Positions 27,127 to 36,154 are shown, counted from the stretch's first letter. The stretch is 64,000 nt of DNA from Pseudomonas sp. FP2309 (GCF_030687575.1 NZ_CP117439.1:3029501-3093500), one strand, 5' to 3'. Numbers and translations are program-made. The notes: generated by a model from the sequence alone, not told the origin.

Positions 27127-27380
27127 TTTGTGGAGCAAGGTGATGTGTCGCCTCGCACTGTCGCCCACGCAGCGCTGCCATTCGTCAATCCGAATAAACC
27201 TTTCCGACGGGGTGCCCCTCAATCGGAGAGTAAGACATCGCAGAACGGACGGGTGGCACCGGAGCATTTTGCTGAGGATAGGTTTCAGCTATATTTTGTT
27301 CCTGGTTAAGTCCTCACCCTCGTATACGTTCGTTTCCTCCCTACGTGCTTCTCTTGCGCAATTAACCAAGGTTGGTATTC
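27127..27380. other. Spacer upstream of the CheB/CheR hybrid kinase
   Basis: 254 nt with no ORF of coding character. It must contain the promoter of the hybrid kinase; no consensus sigma-factor motif could be assigned with confidence. Confidence 0.4.
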
Positions 27381-30300
27381 ATGAAGTCTGCCCCCCTGCG
27401 GTCTCCTAACGTACCGCAACGCAAGGACCTGACCCCCAGCAATTTGAGTTTCCCGGTGGTGGGAATCGGCGCGTCGGCAGGTGGACTGCGGGCGGTAAAG
27501 GCGTTTTTCGAGCATATGCCCAAAGACTGCGGCATGGCGTTCGTCGTAGTCCTGCACCTTTCCCCCGACCATCAAAGCGTGGCGGACAAGATCATTCAGG
27601 AGTCGACCGGCATGCCGGTTTCTCAGGTCAATGGCGCCACGCCCATCGACAAAAATCGGGTGTATGTCATCTCGCCCGCCCACGTCCTGAGCATGAACGA
27701 TGGCTATCTGTCGGTATCGCCAGCGGTACGTGAAGGCGGTTCGCATATTGCGATCGACCTTTTTTTTCGCGATCTGGCCGACACGCACAAAGAGCGCGCG
27801 TTTTGCCTGATCCTCTCCGGCACTGGATCGGACGGCGCGGTCGGCCTGTCTCGAATCAAAGAGCAAGGCGGGATAACGCTTGTCCAAACCCCCGAAGATG
27901 CCGAGTTTGACGGTATGCCACTGGCTGCCATCGAAACGCAAATGGTCGATCTGGTGCTTCCCGTGGTGGAAATGCCGCAGAAGTTGATGGACCTATGGCG
28001 CAACGCTCAGTCAATCATCCTGCCCACCGCCGACGATCCCGAAATCAAAACCTCCCCGCCTGCCACCGAACGCGATGCAGCCGTCGCGGAGCAGTTATTG
28101 CTGGACATTCTGATTCAGCTGCGCGCCTGTACCGGCCACGACTTCAAGCATTACAAGCGCGCCACGGTGTTGCGCCGTATCGAGCGGCGCTTGCAAGTGA
28201 CCGCCCAACCGGACCTCGCAGCCTATTACAACTACCTCCAGGACAACCCGGAGGAAACCAAGGCCTTACTGGGCGACATGCTGATCGGTGTGACCAACTT
28301 CTTTCGCGACCGCGAGGCCTTCGAAGCGCTAGAGCGGGATGTGATTCCCAACCTGGTGAAATCACTCGAAGACAGCGTGCCGCACCGTGAAGAGGTACGC
28401 GTCTGGTCGGCCGGCTGCTCCACCGGCGAAGAAGCCTACAGCCTTGCCATGCTAGTGGCCGAACAACTGGCTCTGGATGCAAGCGGCGCGAAGATGCAGG
28501 TGTTTGCCACCGATATAGACGAACGCGCTATCACCCACGGCCGCAACGGTGTGTACCCCGAGGCAATCATCACCGACGTGCCGCCGCCGCGGTTGCGCCA
28601 GTACTTTGCCAAAGAGAAGAACCAGCACTATCGGGTGCGCAAAGAAATCCGCGAGAAGGTGCTGTTCGCCAAGCACAGCCTGCTGGCCGATCCGCCGTTT
28701 TCCCAGATCGACCTGATCGTGTGCCGTAACCTGTTGATTTATCTGGACCGCGAAGTGCAGCGCGACATCCTGCAGATGTTCCACTTTGCGCTGCGGCCTG
28801 GTGGGTATCTTTTCCTCGGCTCCTCGGAATCGGCCGACGGATGCCTGGATTTGTTTGTGCCGGTGGACAAACGAAACCGCATTTTTCGGGTGCGCGCCGG
28901 CTCTTCCGCCATGCGCCGCGCCCCGACCATGCCGCGAAGCGGTTACTTGCGCCCGACCACCACGCCGACGGCGACTGAAACCAAAGCGCCCAACAAAGTT
29001 TCGTTCGCGGATATCCATCTGCGGGCCCTGGAACAAGCCGCGCCGCCCAGCGTGATCGTCGATGTCCAAGCCGACATCCTGCACATGAGCGAGGGCGCCG
29101 GGCGATTCCTGCGCTATGTCGCCGGCGAGGCCACCCACAATCTGCTGGCCCTGGTGCACCCTGACCTGCGTCTGGACATCCGCACCACCTTGTTCCAGGT
29201 GCAGCAATCAAATCTGCCTGTAACCTCCCGCAAGGTCCGAATCCAACGTGACGAAGGTGCGTGCTTGGTGGATATTACTGCCCGCCCTTTTCGCCATGAC
29301 GGAACCGAAAGCGACTACGTACTGGTGATCTTTCAGGAAACCGAAATAGGCCCTCAAACGTCGGCGGCAGGCGCTACCAGCCATGCTGAAAACGAAATCA
29401 TGGGCAACCTGGAAAGGGAACTGCAACGGACCAAATTGCACCTGCAGGACACCATTGAACAGTCGGAAATCGCCAGCGAAGAACTCAAAGCCTCCAACGA
29501 AGAAATGCAGGCGGTCAACGAAGAGTTGCGCTCGGCCACGGAAGAGCTGGAAACCAGTAAGGAAGAGCTGCAGTCGATCAATGAAGAACTGTTGACCGTC
29601 AATTACGAACTCAAGACCAAGGTGGAGGAGACGGATAAGGTCAACGATTACTTGACCAACCTGATTGCCTCCACCGACATCGCCACTGTCTTTGTCGACC
29701 GCAACATGCGCATCCGCTGGTTCACGCCACGCGCCACCGATATTTTCAGCATGCTGCCTGTGGACACGGGGCGTTCACTGATGGACATCACGCACCGCCT
29801 CGATTACCCGGAAATGACCGATGACGCTGCGACGGTGTTTGAGTCGCTGAGCATGATCGAACGGGAAATCAGCAGTAAAGAGGACCGTTGGTACATCGCG
29901 CGATTGTTGCCCTACCGCTCCAGCGAGGACCACATCGACGGCACTGTGCTGACATTCATCGATATCACCAAGCGGCGCCAGGCCGAAGAGGAACTGCGCC
30001 TGGGCGAAGAACGCATGCGTCTGGTCGCCGAAAGCACCCATGACTTTGCGATCATCATCCTCGATGACCAAGGCACCATCACCGATTGGAACACCGGAGC
30101 AGAACTGATCTTCGGCTACAACAAGGCTGAAGTGTTGGGCACCTATTACGACTTGATTTTTTCACCGGAGGATCGTGAAGCTGGCGCCCCCGAGAGCGAG
30201 CTGCGCGCGGCCCGCGAAAAGGGTCGCGGTGAAGATGAGCGCTGGCATGTGCGAAAGGACGGCAGCCGGTTTTACTGCAGCGGTGAAGTCACGCAGCTCA

Positions 30301-31523
30301 AGAGCGACAGCTTGCAGGGCTACGTCAAGATCGCCCGCGACCTGACGGGCCACAAACGCACCCAGGATGAGCAGAGCCAGCGCCTGATGGAAACTCAGAC
30401 GAAGAGCCATTTGAAAGACGAATTTTTCGCGGTGATGTCCCATGAGCTCAAGCACCCGTTGAACCTGATCCAGCTGAATGCGGAATTGCTGCGCCGCTTG
30501 CCCGCGACCAAGACGGCGGACCCGGCGATCAAAGCCGTGAATACGATCTGCGAGGCCGTGTCGAGTCAGGCCCGCATCATCGACGACCTGCTCGACGTTG
30601 CCCGGGTGCGCACCGGCAAGCTCAAGCTGAAAAAACAGCCGATCGACCTGATTCGCATGCTGCAGGATGTCCATGCCGTGGTGCTCGCCGATGGCCGCCG
30701 GCGCCAGGTGACACTGCAGACGCCCTCGGATCAAGGGCCAATGATCGTCGATGTCGACCCCACGCGCATTGAGCAAGTGATCTGGAACCTCGTCAACAAC
30801 GCGCTCAAGTTCACCCCGGAGGGCGGTCAGGTGCAGTTAGTGCTCAGCCGCTCGGACGGGCGTGCCCAGTTGGACGTGATCGACAGTGGCACCGGCTTGG
30901 CCGAGGACAGCCTGGAGAAGATTTTTGACCTGTTCGGGCAAGCGGAAAACCAGCATCAGACCCATCAGCGCGAGGGCCTGGGGATAGGTTTGTCCCTGGT
31001 ACGCCAACTGGTTGAGGCGCACGATGGCTCAGTCAGTGTCCACTCCAAAGGGTTAGGCTTTGGCTGCACCTTCTCGGTATGGCTGCCCCTGTGCGAACAA
31101 CAGGACCTGCTCCCTTTTGATAGCGAACAGGGCGAGGATGAGCGACTTGAGGGTATCAAGGTGCTGCTGGTGGATGACTCCACCGAGGTGCTCGATGTGC
31201 TGAACCTGTTGCTGGCGATGGAAGGCGCCCAGGTCAGTGCGTTCAGTGATCCTGAGAACGCACTTAAAGCAGCCCATGAGGGACAGTACGACCTCATCAT
31301 CTCGGACATTGGTATGCCGAAGATGAATGGTCATGAGCTGATGCGTCAGCTGCGCACCATCGGCCACCTGCGCAGAGTGCCCGCCATCGCGCTCACAGGC
31401 TACGGTGCCGGTGGCAACCAGAAAAAAGCGGTCGAGTCGGGCTTCAGTACTCATATCAGCAAACCGGTCGCCCACGATTCGTTGATTACCGTCATCGAAA
31501 AACTGTGTCGCTTACCTCGTTAA
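27381..31523 (+). CDS. CheB-CheR-PAS hybrid histidine kinase with receiver domain
   Basis: The 1380-aa multidomain protein starts with a CheB-type methylesterase (S32 in GIGASAGG, H59 in LHLSPDH, Asp in LSGTGSDGAVGL). A CheR-type methyltransferase follows (SAGCSTGEEAYSLAM, LIVCRNLLIYLD). Next come a long coiled coil (EELKASNEEMQAVNEEL repeats), two PAS domains, a histidine kinase (MSHELKHPLNLIQ; NALKFTPEGG, FGQAENQHQ) and a C-terminal receiver (DLIISDIGMPKMNG). Such fusions are not part of classical chemotaxis; they are thought to sense stress. No che genes flank it. ATG 27381 follows aaggttgg. Confidence 0.93.
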   Translation: MKSAPLRSPNVPQRKDLTPSNLSFPVVGIGASAGGLRAVKAFFEHMPKDCGMAFVVVLHLSPDHQSVADKIIQESTGMPVSQVNGATPIDKNRVYVISPAHVLSMNDGYLSVSPAVREGGSHIAIDLFFRDLADTHKERAFCLILSGTGSDGAVGLSRIKEQGGITLVQTPEDAEFDGMPLAAIETQMVDLVLPVVEMPQKLMDLWRNAQSIILPTADDPEIKTSPPATERDAAVAEQLLLDILIQLRACTGHDFKHYKRATVLRRIERRLQVTAQPDLAAYYNYLQDNPEETKALLGDMLIGVTNFFRDREAFEALERDVIPNLVKSLEDSVPHREEVRVWSAGCSTGEEAYSLAMLVAEQLALDASGAKMQVFATDIDERAITHGRNGVYPEAIITDVPPPRLRQYFAKEKNQHYRVRKEIREKVLFAKHSLLADPPFSQIDLIVCRNLLIYLDREVQRDILQMFHFALRPGGYLFLGSSESADGCLDLFVPVDKRNRIFRVRAGSSAMRRAPTMPRSGYLRPTTTPTATETKAPNKVSFADIHLRALEQAAPPSVIVDVQADILHMSEGAGRFLRYVAGEATHNLLALVHPDLRLDIRTTLFQVQQSNLPVTSRKVRIQRDEGACLVDITARPFRHDGTESDYVLVIFQETEIGPQTSAAGATSHAENEIMGNLERELQRTKLHLQDTIEQSEIASEELKASNEEMQAVNEELRSATEELETSKEELQSINEELLTVNYELKTKVEETDKVNDYLTNLIASTDIATVFVDRNMRIRWFTPRATDIFSMLPVDTGRSLMDITHRLDYPEMTDDAATVFESLSMIEREISSKEDRWYIARLLPYRSSEDHIDGTVLTFIDITKRRQAEEELRLGEERMRLVAESTHDFAIIILDDQGTITDWNTGAELIFGYNKAEVLGTYYDLIFSPEDREAGAPESELRAAREKGRGEDERWHVRKDGSRFYCSGEVTQLKSDSLQGYVKIARDLTGHKRTQDEQSQRLMETQTKSHLKDEFFAVMSHELKHPLNLIQLNAELLRRLPATKTADPAIKAVNTICEAVSSQARIIDDLLDVARVRTGKLKLKKQPIDLIRMLQDVHAVVLADGRRRQVTLQTPSDQGPMIVDVDPTRIEQVIWNLVNNALKFTPEGGQVQLVLSRSDGRAQLDVIDSGTGLAEDSLEKIFDLFGQAENQHQTHQREGLGIGLSLVRQLVEAHDGSVSVHSKGLGFGCTFSVWLPLCEQQDLLPFDSEQGEDERLEGIKVLLVDDSTEVLDVLNLLLAMEGAQVSAFSDPENALKAAHEGQYDLIISDIGMPKMNGHELMRQLRTIGHLRRVPAIALTGYGAGGNQKKAVESGFSTHISKPVAHDSLITVIEKLCRLPR

Positions 31524-31698
31524 GTTCAAACGCCGGAACACTGATGCCGTAAATGGCGCTGAGGCGATCTAAAAACACGATACGTTCGACGCAACTGAAT
31601 CGTTGAATTAATCGATATATCGGAAAAATGTAAATGGATACAAGGGCGTCACGGGCAGGTCACACACTCTAGAGACCTGCGGAAAAAGGATCCAAGTC

Positions 31699-31848
31699 AT
31701 GCAATCCCACGACGCCCCGACAAAAATGCTCGCTTGCCGCCACTTCGCCATGGAGAAAAAACGCAAGCGTTTAGACCCAGCCAATGCCCTGCGCTGCGAC
31801 GCATTCGACCTGCTGGACCGTCCCGATCATGACGAGGAGATGGCGTGA
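31699..31848 (+). CDS. Small basic/acidic protein (49 aa)
   Basis: An aaaaagga ribosome site precedes an ATG that opens MQSHDAPTKMLACRHFAMEK, followed by a KKRKRL patch and an acidic tail (DLLDRPDHDEEMA). Its TGA overlaps the ATG of the next small gene (TGATG), which supports real translation. No family recognised. Confidence 0.55.
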   Translation: MQSHDAPTKMLACRHFAMEKKRKRLDPANALRCDAFDLLDRPDHDEEMA

Positions 31849-32087
31849 TGAACAATTCACAGCGCGCATGGGAACTGGCGATGGTGTTGATCGCAAACGG
31901 CAAAATTCCGTTCGATCCCGCCAACCCGAGCGGATCGGTGAGAATACTGTCGCGGCATTTGGAAGCGCTGGAAGCGGCACTTCACGAAGAGGCGATGCTG
32001 ACCAACCCCTCCCTTGCTCAAGCGACGAGTCACGAGCGCCTGCGAAAACTCAATGACCACAGACCTGCCTTGGTCTTTGCGGATTAG
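31848..32087 (+). CDS. Hypothetical helical protein (79 aa)
   Basis: Starts MNNSQRAWELAMVLIANGKI; predicted helices at 5-20 and 35-50 (LSRHLEALEAALHEE). No signal peptide, no recognised family. The ATG overlaps the stop of the 49-aa ORF and a gaggaga site sits inside that ORF, so translation is probably coupled. It may belong to the stress block around it. Confidence 0.65.
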   Translation: MNNSQRAWELAMVLIANGKIPFDPANPSGSVRILSRHLEALEAALHEEAMLTNPSLAQATSHERLRKLNDHRPALVFAD

Positions 32088-32419
32088 GCACGTTGAGGAC
32101 GGTTTCCGATAACTCCGACTCAGGTACACAACCATGCGTACGTCAATCGAACATCCGCGTAGCGAACCGTATCACCGATCCGCTATGCACGAGCGAACAG
32201 AGGCAAGATCCACTGTGCACTCGAACACGTCCACCTGTTACGAACATCAGCGAGGTGCCGAACTGGCGGAAGCCACCACCGGTGCGTCGCAAACCCCACC
32301 GCTGTGCGAAAGGCAGTCATAACGCCTCGACTAGGTGTGCCGATCGAAGCAGGGCATCACGACTCACGCGGCTGATGCAGGGAAGCAGCGCGCCGCTGCC
32401 ATGATTGATGAGGAATACC
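32088..32419. other. Spacer between small ORF and ClpP-like gene
   Basis: 332 nt. Open frames exist here (e.g. 32134-32322) but none has a ribosome site or recognisable protein. No hairpin terminator was seen. It may contain the promoter of the ClpP-like gene. Confidence 0.4.
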
Positions 32420-32971
32420 ATGGCTTTACACATTATTCACTTTACCGGGCCGGTCACCGCCTCGACGTGCAGCCAACTGATCGAAAAAGCCACGTTGGCC
32501 GTCCAGCAAGGCGCATCCGGCCTGGTGGTGAACATCGCCACCATGGGCGGTGAATGCAGCTACGGCTTCACGATGTACAACGTTCTGCGTTCCTTGCCTA
32601 TACCGGTTCATACCCATAACCTCGGCACTGTGGAATCGATGGGCAACATCATCTTCCTTGCAGGCGAGCGCAGAACGGCGTGCCCGCACAGCAAATTCCT
32701 GTTCCATCCGTTTCACTGGCATGTTCAAGGTGCCGTCGACCATTCGCGCATGTCCGAATACGCGATGAGCCTCGACTACGACTTGCAGTTGTATGCCCGG
32801 ATCGTGGCCGAGCGCACTCAGGAGGCCCGTGAAAAACTGGAGACCGAACGCTACCTCACCGCAGAGCCCCGCATTCTTGACCCGCAACAAGCCGTCGCCG
32901 CGGGGCTGGTCCACGCGATCGAACAGCCGCTCATCAAGGCGGAGTGCGCGAACAGCTTTATTCACGCCTAG
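32420..32971 (+). CDS. ClpP-like serine protease subunit (family S14-like)
   Basis: The 183-aa protein has the ClpP/crotonase fold pattern: NIATMGGECSYGFTMYNVL, then VESMGNIIFLAGERR where the Ser precedes Met-Gly as in ClpP (SMG), and a His in the following FLFHPFHWHV. It is not the housekeeping ClpP and has no ClpX/ClpA neighbour. ATG 32420 follows gaggaatacc. Its last four bases overlap the end of the convergent LOV kinase gene. Substrate unknown; protease activity is inference. Confidence 0.75.
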   Translation: MALHIIHFTGPVTASTCSQLIEKATLAVQQGASGLVVNIATMGGECSYGFTMYNVLRSLPIPVHTHNLGTVESMGNIIFLAGERRTACPHSKFLFHPFHWHVQGAVDHSRMSEYAMSLDYDLQLYARIVAERTQEAREKLETERYLTAEPRILDPQQAVAAGLVHAIEQPLIKAECANSFIHA

Positions 32972-34572
32972 TGTTCAGCGCCGATCGGGGGCGGCACGTC
33001 GAGTAAAGTGCGGATTTTTGTGAGCAGATCGGCATGCTGATAAGGCTTGGGAAGCAGCTCGAACTCGTGCACTTGAATATCGGTGCGTTCCAGCGAATCC
33101 TTGGCATAGCCGGTCGTCAGCAAGACCCGCGTGTGCGGGTACAAGCGCTTCACCTCACGAGCCAGTGCCGCCCCATTCATCGTGCCCGGCATGATCAAGT
33201 CACTGAACACAAGGTCGTAAGGCATGCGCTCGAGCAGGCTCAGCGCCTCGGTGGCGTTGTGCGCGGTGTCCGTTTGATAACCGTATTCAGATAACGTCAC
33301 CTGCGCCAACTCGGCGACCTCAGGCCGGTCTTCTACAATCAGAATGCGCTCGCCCCCCTGAAGCGTGGGGGTGGCTGCGGGGGGGCTGTCGACCCAGAGC
33401 TGGTTATCGTCGGCTGGAAAATACAGGCGCACCGTTGTCCCCTTTCCCGCGGATGACTCGATCCGGGCGGTGCCGCCTGACTGTTTAACGAAGCCATACA
33501 CCATTGACAGCCCCAGCCCCGAGCCCTTGCCCTCCTCCTTGGTCGTGAAGAACGGCTGCAAAACTTTTTCCTGGATATCCGTGGTCATCCCTTTTCCATT
33601 GTCGGCGACCGATAGGCTCACATAGCCACCTGGTGCCAATCCATCCCGTTGGCCCTCTGCATCGCCCGGTACCTGAACGTTACGAGACTTGACGACCACG
33701 GTCGGGTTGGTGACCCCCTCCAGCGCATCCTGCGCGTTGGATAGCAAGTGCTGGACCGCCAGCTCAGCCTGCGTGGGATCAATGCGGCAGTTCCACAGAT
33801 CACGCGCGAGGTCCAACCGCAGATTAACGTCGTGCAACGCTCGTCGAATGAAATCAGGGCGGTTCAGGCAAACGTTCAGATTGATCACGCGGCTATCGAG
33901 TCGTTGCTTACGTGAAAACGCCAGCAACTGTTGCGTCAAGCTTTGCGCCTTCTCTGCTGCCGCCCTGGCACGACCGGCACTTTTGACGATGCGCTCTGAG
34001 TCGCTGCCGGGGCGCTTTGCGCTCTGCTGGATCAGTTCGAGGTAGCCGACCATGACCTGCAGCAGGTTGTTGAAATCGTGGGCAATGCCGCCGGTCAGTT
34101 GCCCCAGCGCTTCCAGGTCCTGCGCGCGCCGCACCCGCGACTCGGCATCATGTCGGCGGCTTACGTCTAGCTGAGACGCGAAAAAGCACACCAGTTGCCC
34201 CCGTTCGTTGAACATCGGCGAAATGAAAAGCTCATTCCAAAAGGTCGAGCCGTCCTTGCGATAATTGAGCAGCTCCACGCACGCCTCGTGTTGATGCGCC
34301 AACGCGGCCTGCACCTTACGCAAGGCGCGCTTGTCAGTGTCCGGCCCTTGCAGCAGCCTGCAGTTGCGCCCAATGACCTCGTGGTGTTCAAACCCGGTGA
34401 GGGCCAGAAACGCTTGGTTGGCGAAAATAATCGGGTTGTCGGGCTGAGCGGGGTCCGTCACGATCATCGCGCTACGGCTGGTTTGCATGGCCGCGAAAAA
34501 CAGGTCGTTCCTGCTTGACGAAAGCGCCGGCAAATCAAGTTTGTCGACGGTAGGTTTTTTCTTGCTGGCCAA
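32968..34572 (-). CDS. LOV-domain hybrid histidine kinase (blue-light receptor)
   Basis: The 534-aa protein has an N-terminal LOV domain (about 20-140) with the photoactive motif GRNCRLLQG (C71) and flavin-contact residues N103 (LLNYRKDG), N113 (WNELFISP) and Q134 (FASQLDVS). A histidine kinase follows (H165 in GGIAHDFNN; ATP site DNGKGM, GKGSGLGLSMVYG), then a receiver with D458 (LVFSDLIMPG). In Pseudomonas syringae, LOV-HK proteins form flavin-cysteine adducts in blue light and affect virulence and motility. The gene is convergent with and overlaps the ClpP-like gene. Confidence 0.93.
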   Translation of the reverse strand: MASKKKPTVDKLDLPALSSSRNDLFFAAMQTSRSAMIVTDPAQPDNPIIFANQAFLALTGFEHHEVIGRNCRLLQGPDTDKRALRKVQAALAHQHEACVELLNYRKDGSTFWNELFISPMFNERGQLVCFFASQLDVSRRHDAESRVRRAQDLEALGQLTGGIAHDFNNLLQVMVGYLELIQQSAKRPGSDSERIVKSAGRARAAAEKAQSLTQQLLAFSRKQRLDSRVINLNVCLNRPDFIRRALHDVNLRLDLARDLWNCRIDPTQAELAVQHLLSNAQDALEGVTNPTVVVKSRNVQVPGDAEGQRDGLAPGGYVSLSVADNGKGMTTDIQEKVLQPFFTTKEEGKGSGLGLSMVYGFVKQSGGTARIESSAGKGTTVRLYFPADDNQLWVDSPPAATPTLQGGERILIVEDRPEVAELAQVTLSEYGYQTDTAHNATEALSLLERMPYDLVFSDLIMPGTMNGAALAREVKRLYPHTRVLLTTGYAKDSLERTDIQVHEFELLPKPYQHADLLTKIRTLLDVPPPIGAEH

Positions 34573-34611
34573 GGTTTACCTCCCGAGAAACGGCATTGCA
34601 TTGTTGACCAC

Positions 34612-34642
34612 AAAAACGCCGCAAAATGCGGCGCCTTTTTAA
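34612..34642. terminator. Terminator after the acidic small protein
   Basis: aaaaacgccgc-aaaat-gcggcgccttttt forms a strong stem with A-run and T-run. It ends the leftward gene at 34665-34922 and precedes the LOV kinase start. Confidence 0.85.
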
Positions 34643-34664
34643 AGCGCGCTTCGTCACGGCACGC

Positions 34665-34922
34665 TCAATCTTCGCCTGCCTGCGTAGCGGGAACGCTGTC
34701 GATGCCAGGTGTTCCGTTGGGCACAGGTGTGACATCGCGTTGATTGCCACCGCCCGGCGGCTCAAGGGCCTGGCCAGCATTAGGATCGTCGGGGTGGTCC
34801 CAGTCAGTGGTTGCATTCGGATCTTCGTCGCGCCCGGCTGTGCCCAAGACGCAACCGTCCTCATTCGGCTCAGGGGAATTGTCCACCGTGAGCTCTTGGC
34901 CATTGGATGAATCAGTGTTCAT
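34665..34922 (-). CDS. Acidic, low-complexity small protein (85 aa)
   Basis: MNTDSSNGQELTVDNSPEPN opens a protein rich in D, E, P, G, N and T with no hydrophobic core, probably intrinsically disordered. It has one Cys. taaaggagatgcttgct supplies a strong ribosome site. It sits between the LOV kinase and KGG-repeat genes, so a desiccation/osmotic stress role is plausible but not shown. Confidence 0.7.
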   Translation of the reverse strand: MNTDSSNGQELTVDNSPEPNEDGCVLGTAGRDEDPNATTDWDHPDDPNAGQALEPPGGGNQRDVTPVPNGTPGIDSVPATQAGED

Positions 34923-35059
34923 AGCAAGCATCTCCTTTATACATCTGTAAACCCACTTGGAATCATCCATAAGATTCAAGTGCCCGTTAAAGGACGAACG
35001 GCCGCGCACTAAGCGAAGCGAACAGCACCTGCTATCAAATTAATAGCTACGCCCATCTG

Positions 35060-35106
35060 AAAACTTATACGAAGCGGTAAAAAAAACTCGATGTTGTATA
35101 AGTTTT
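35060..35106. repeat. 11-bp inverted repeat with T-run in a 318-nt spacer
   Basis: AAAACTTATAC (35060-35070) and GTATAAGTTTT (35096-35106) are perfect inverted copies, the second followed by further T. The 34923-35240 spacer otherwise contains no ORF. The AT-rich stem could be an operator or a rightward terminator. Confidence 0.45.
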
Positions 35107-35240
35107 TTTCGCCGACTACCGTTTGTCGCCCCACGGTAAAATACTTAAAACGTTTTTTCGCAGTGCGACATCCGAGTACATGTCCGTTGTGAAAAACCGG
35201 GCAACTAACGAAGCGTTAAGTTAATGACTGGAGAGCTATC

Positions 35241-35423
35241 ATGACTACAGGCAATAAAAACCCAGGTAACTTTGCCAACGATCGCGAAAAGGCATCCGAA
35301 GCCGGTAAAAAAGGCGGCCAATCGTCGGGAGGCAACTTTGCCAACGACCGCGAGAAAGCCTCGGAAGCGGGGCGCAAGGGCGGCCAGCACAGCCACGGCG
35401 GCGGCCGTAAAGCAGGATCGTAA
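35241..35423 (+). CDS. KGG-repeat stress protein (60 aa)
   Basis: Two copies of the unit GNFANDREKASEAGxKGGQxS occur at residues about 8-30 and 30-52, followed by a His-Gly-rich basic tail. This is the con-10/YciG (KGG) type of small hydrophilic stress protein, usually induced by stationary phase, heat or desiccation. tggagagctatc supplies the ribosome site. A GC hairpin at 35436-35452 follows the stop. Confidence 0.88.
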   Translation: MTTGNKNPGNFANDREKASEAGKKGGQSSGGNFANDREKASEAGRKGGQHSHGGGRKAGS

Positions 35424-35435
35424 GCGAGCGTACAG

Positions 35436-35455
35436 GGGCGGCGCGGCCGCCCTTT
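35436..35455 (+). terminator. GC hairpin after the first KGG gene
   Basis: gggcggc-gcg-gccgccc followed by ttt; strong stem, short T-run, 13 nt after the stop. Confidence 0.55.
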
Positions 35456-35710
35456 CGGCTCGTTTCGGTGTGGTCTTCGCAACGGCGTAGCCGACCCTAA
35501 GTGCGACGCCGTCGATAGGGTGATATCCATCACGTAACCGAGACGAACTCGATGACGGCCGACACTAAGCCGCACTTGCGTTCTGCGACCTGTTGCTGTT
35601 AGCCCGGCAACTTTGTTAATGCAGCACTTCACCACAACCGTATAACTACGGCCATTGCCCACTGGTTATATTCACATTCATTGATGATTGATTACATTGA
35701 GGTATCTGAA

Positions 35711-36055
35711 ATGTCTCAGGATAAACAAAGCGGTATGTCAGTTAACGAAGCCGGTCAAAAAGGTGGCGAAGCCACCGCGGCCAGCCATGATAAGGAGTTC
35801 TATCAGGAGATCGGCAGCAAGGGGGGCCAAAACAGCGGAGGCAATTTTAAAAATGACCCGGAACGCGCTGCAGAGGCTGGCAGTAAAGGTGGCCAGAACA
35901 GCGGCGGAAACTTCAAGAACGACCCCCAACGTGCCGCCGAGGCCGGCAGTAAAGGCGGTCAAAACAGCGGGGGCAATTTCGCCAATGACCGCGAGAAAGC
36001 GTCCGAGGCTGGACGCAAAGGTGGCGAAAACAGCCATGGCGGCGGACGTCAATAG
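35711..36055 (+). CDS. KGG-repeat stress protein, expanded (114 aa)
   Basis: MSQDKQSGMSVNEAGQKGGE begins the protein; it has five KGG motifs. Three near-identical 22-residue units (GSKGGQNSGGNFKNDPERAA and variants) run from residue about 38 to 95, and the C-terminal unit (NFANDREKASEAGRKGG) almost copies the smaller KGG gene 290 nt upstream, including the HGGGR tail. This suggests duplication plus repeat expansion. ttgaggtatctgaa provides the ribosome site. Hydrophilic, probably disordered. Confidence 0.88.
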   Translation: MSQDKQSGMSVNEAGQKGGEATAASHDKEFYQEIGSKGGQNSGGNFKNDPERAAEAGSKGGQNSGGNFKNDPQRAAEAGSKGGQNSGGNFANDREKASEAGRKGGENSHGGGRQ

Positions 36056-36068
36056 CCGCCTTACTGAC

Positions 36069-36091
36069 GCAGGGGAGCCGTGCTCCCCTGC
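36069..36091 (+). terminator. Hairpin after the second KGG gene
   Basis: gcaggggagc-cgt-gctcccctgc is a perfect 10-bp stem 13 nt after the stop; no T-run, so it may be an mRNA stabiliser or weak terminator. Confidence 0.5.
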
Positions 36092-36154
36092 TGTCCGGAT
36101 TCGGTTCGTCGAGGTGTTCGCGCCTTAACCCTGGCAAGTGATTCAGGAGACACC

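Noticed and set aside
32134..32322. Open frame of 62 codons upstream of the ClpP-like gene
   Set aside because: No ribosome site, composition unlike a folded protein, and overlapping open frames on both sides; likely chance.
35241..36055. Tandem repeats considered as a CRISPR array
   Set aside because: The repeats are in-frame coding units of KGG proteins with no spacers of equal length, and no cas genes are present.
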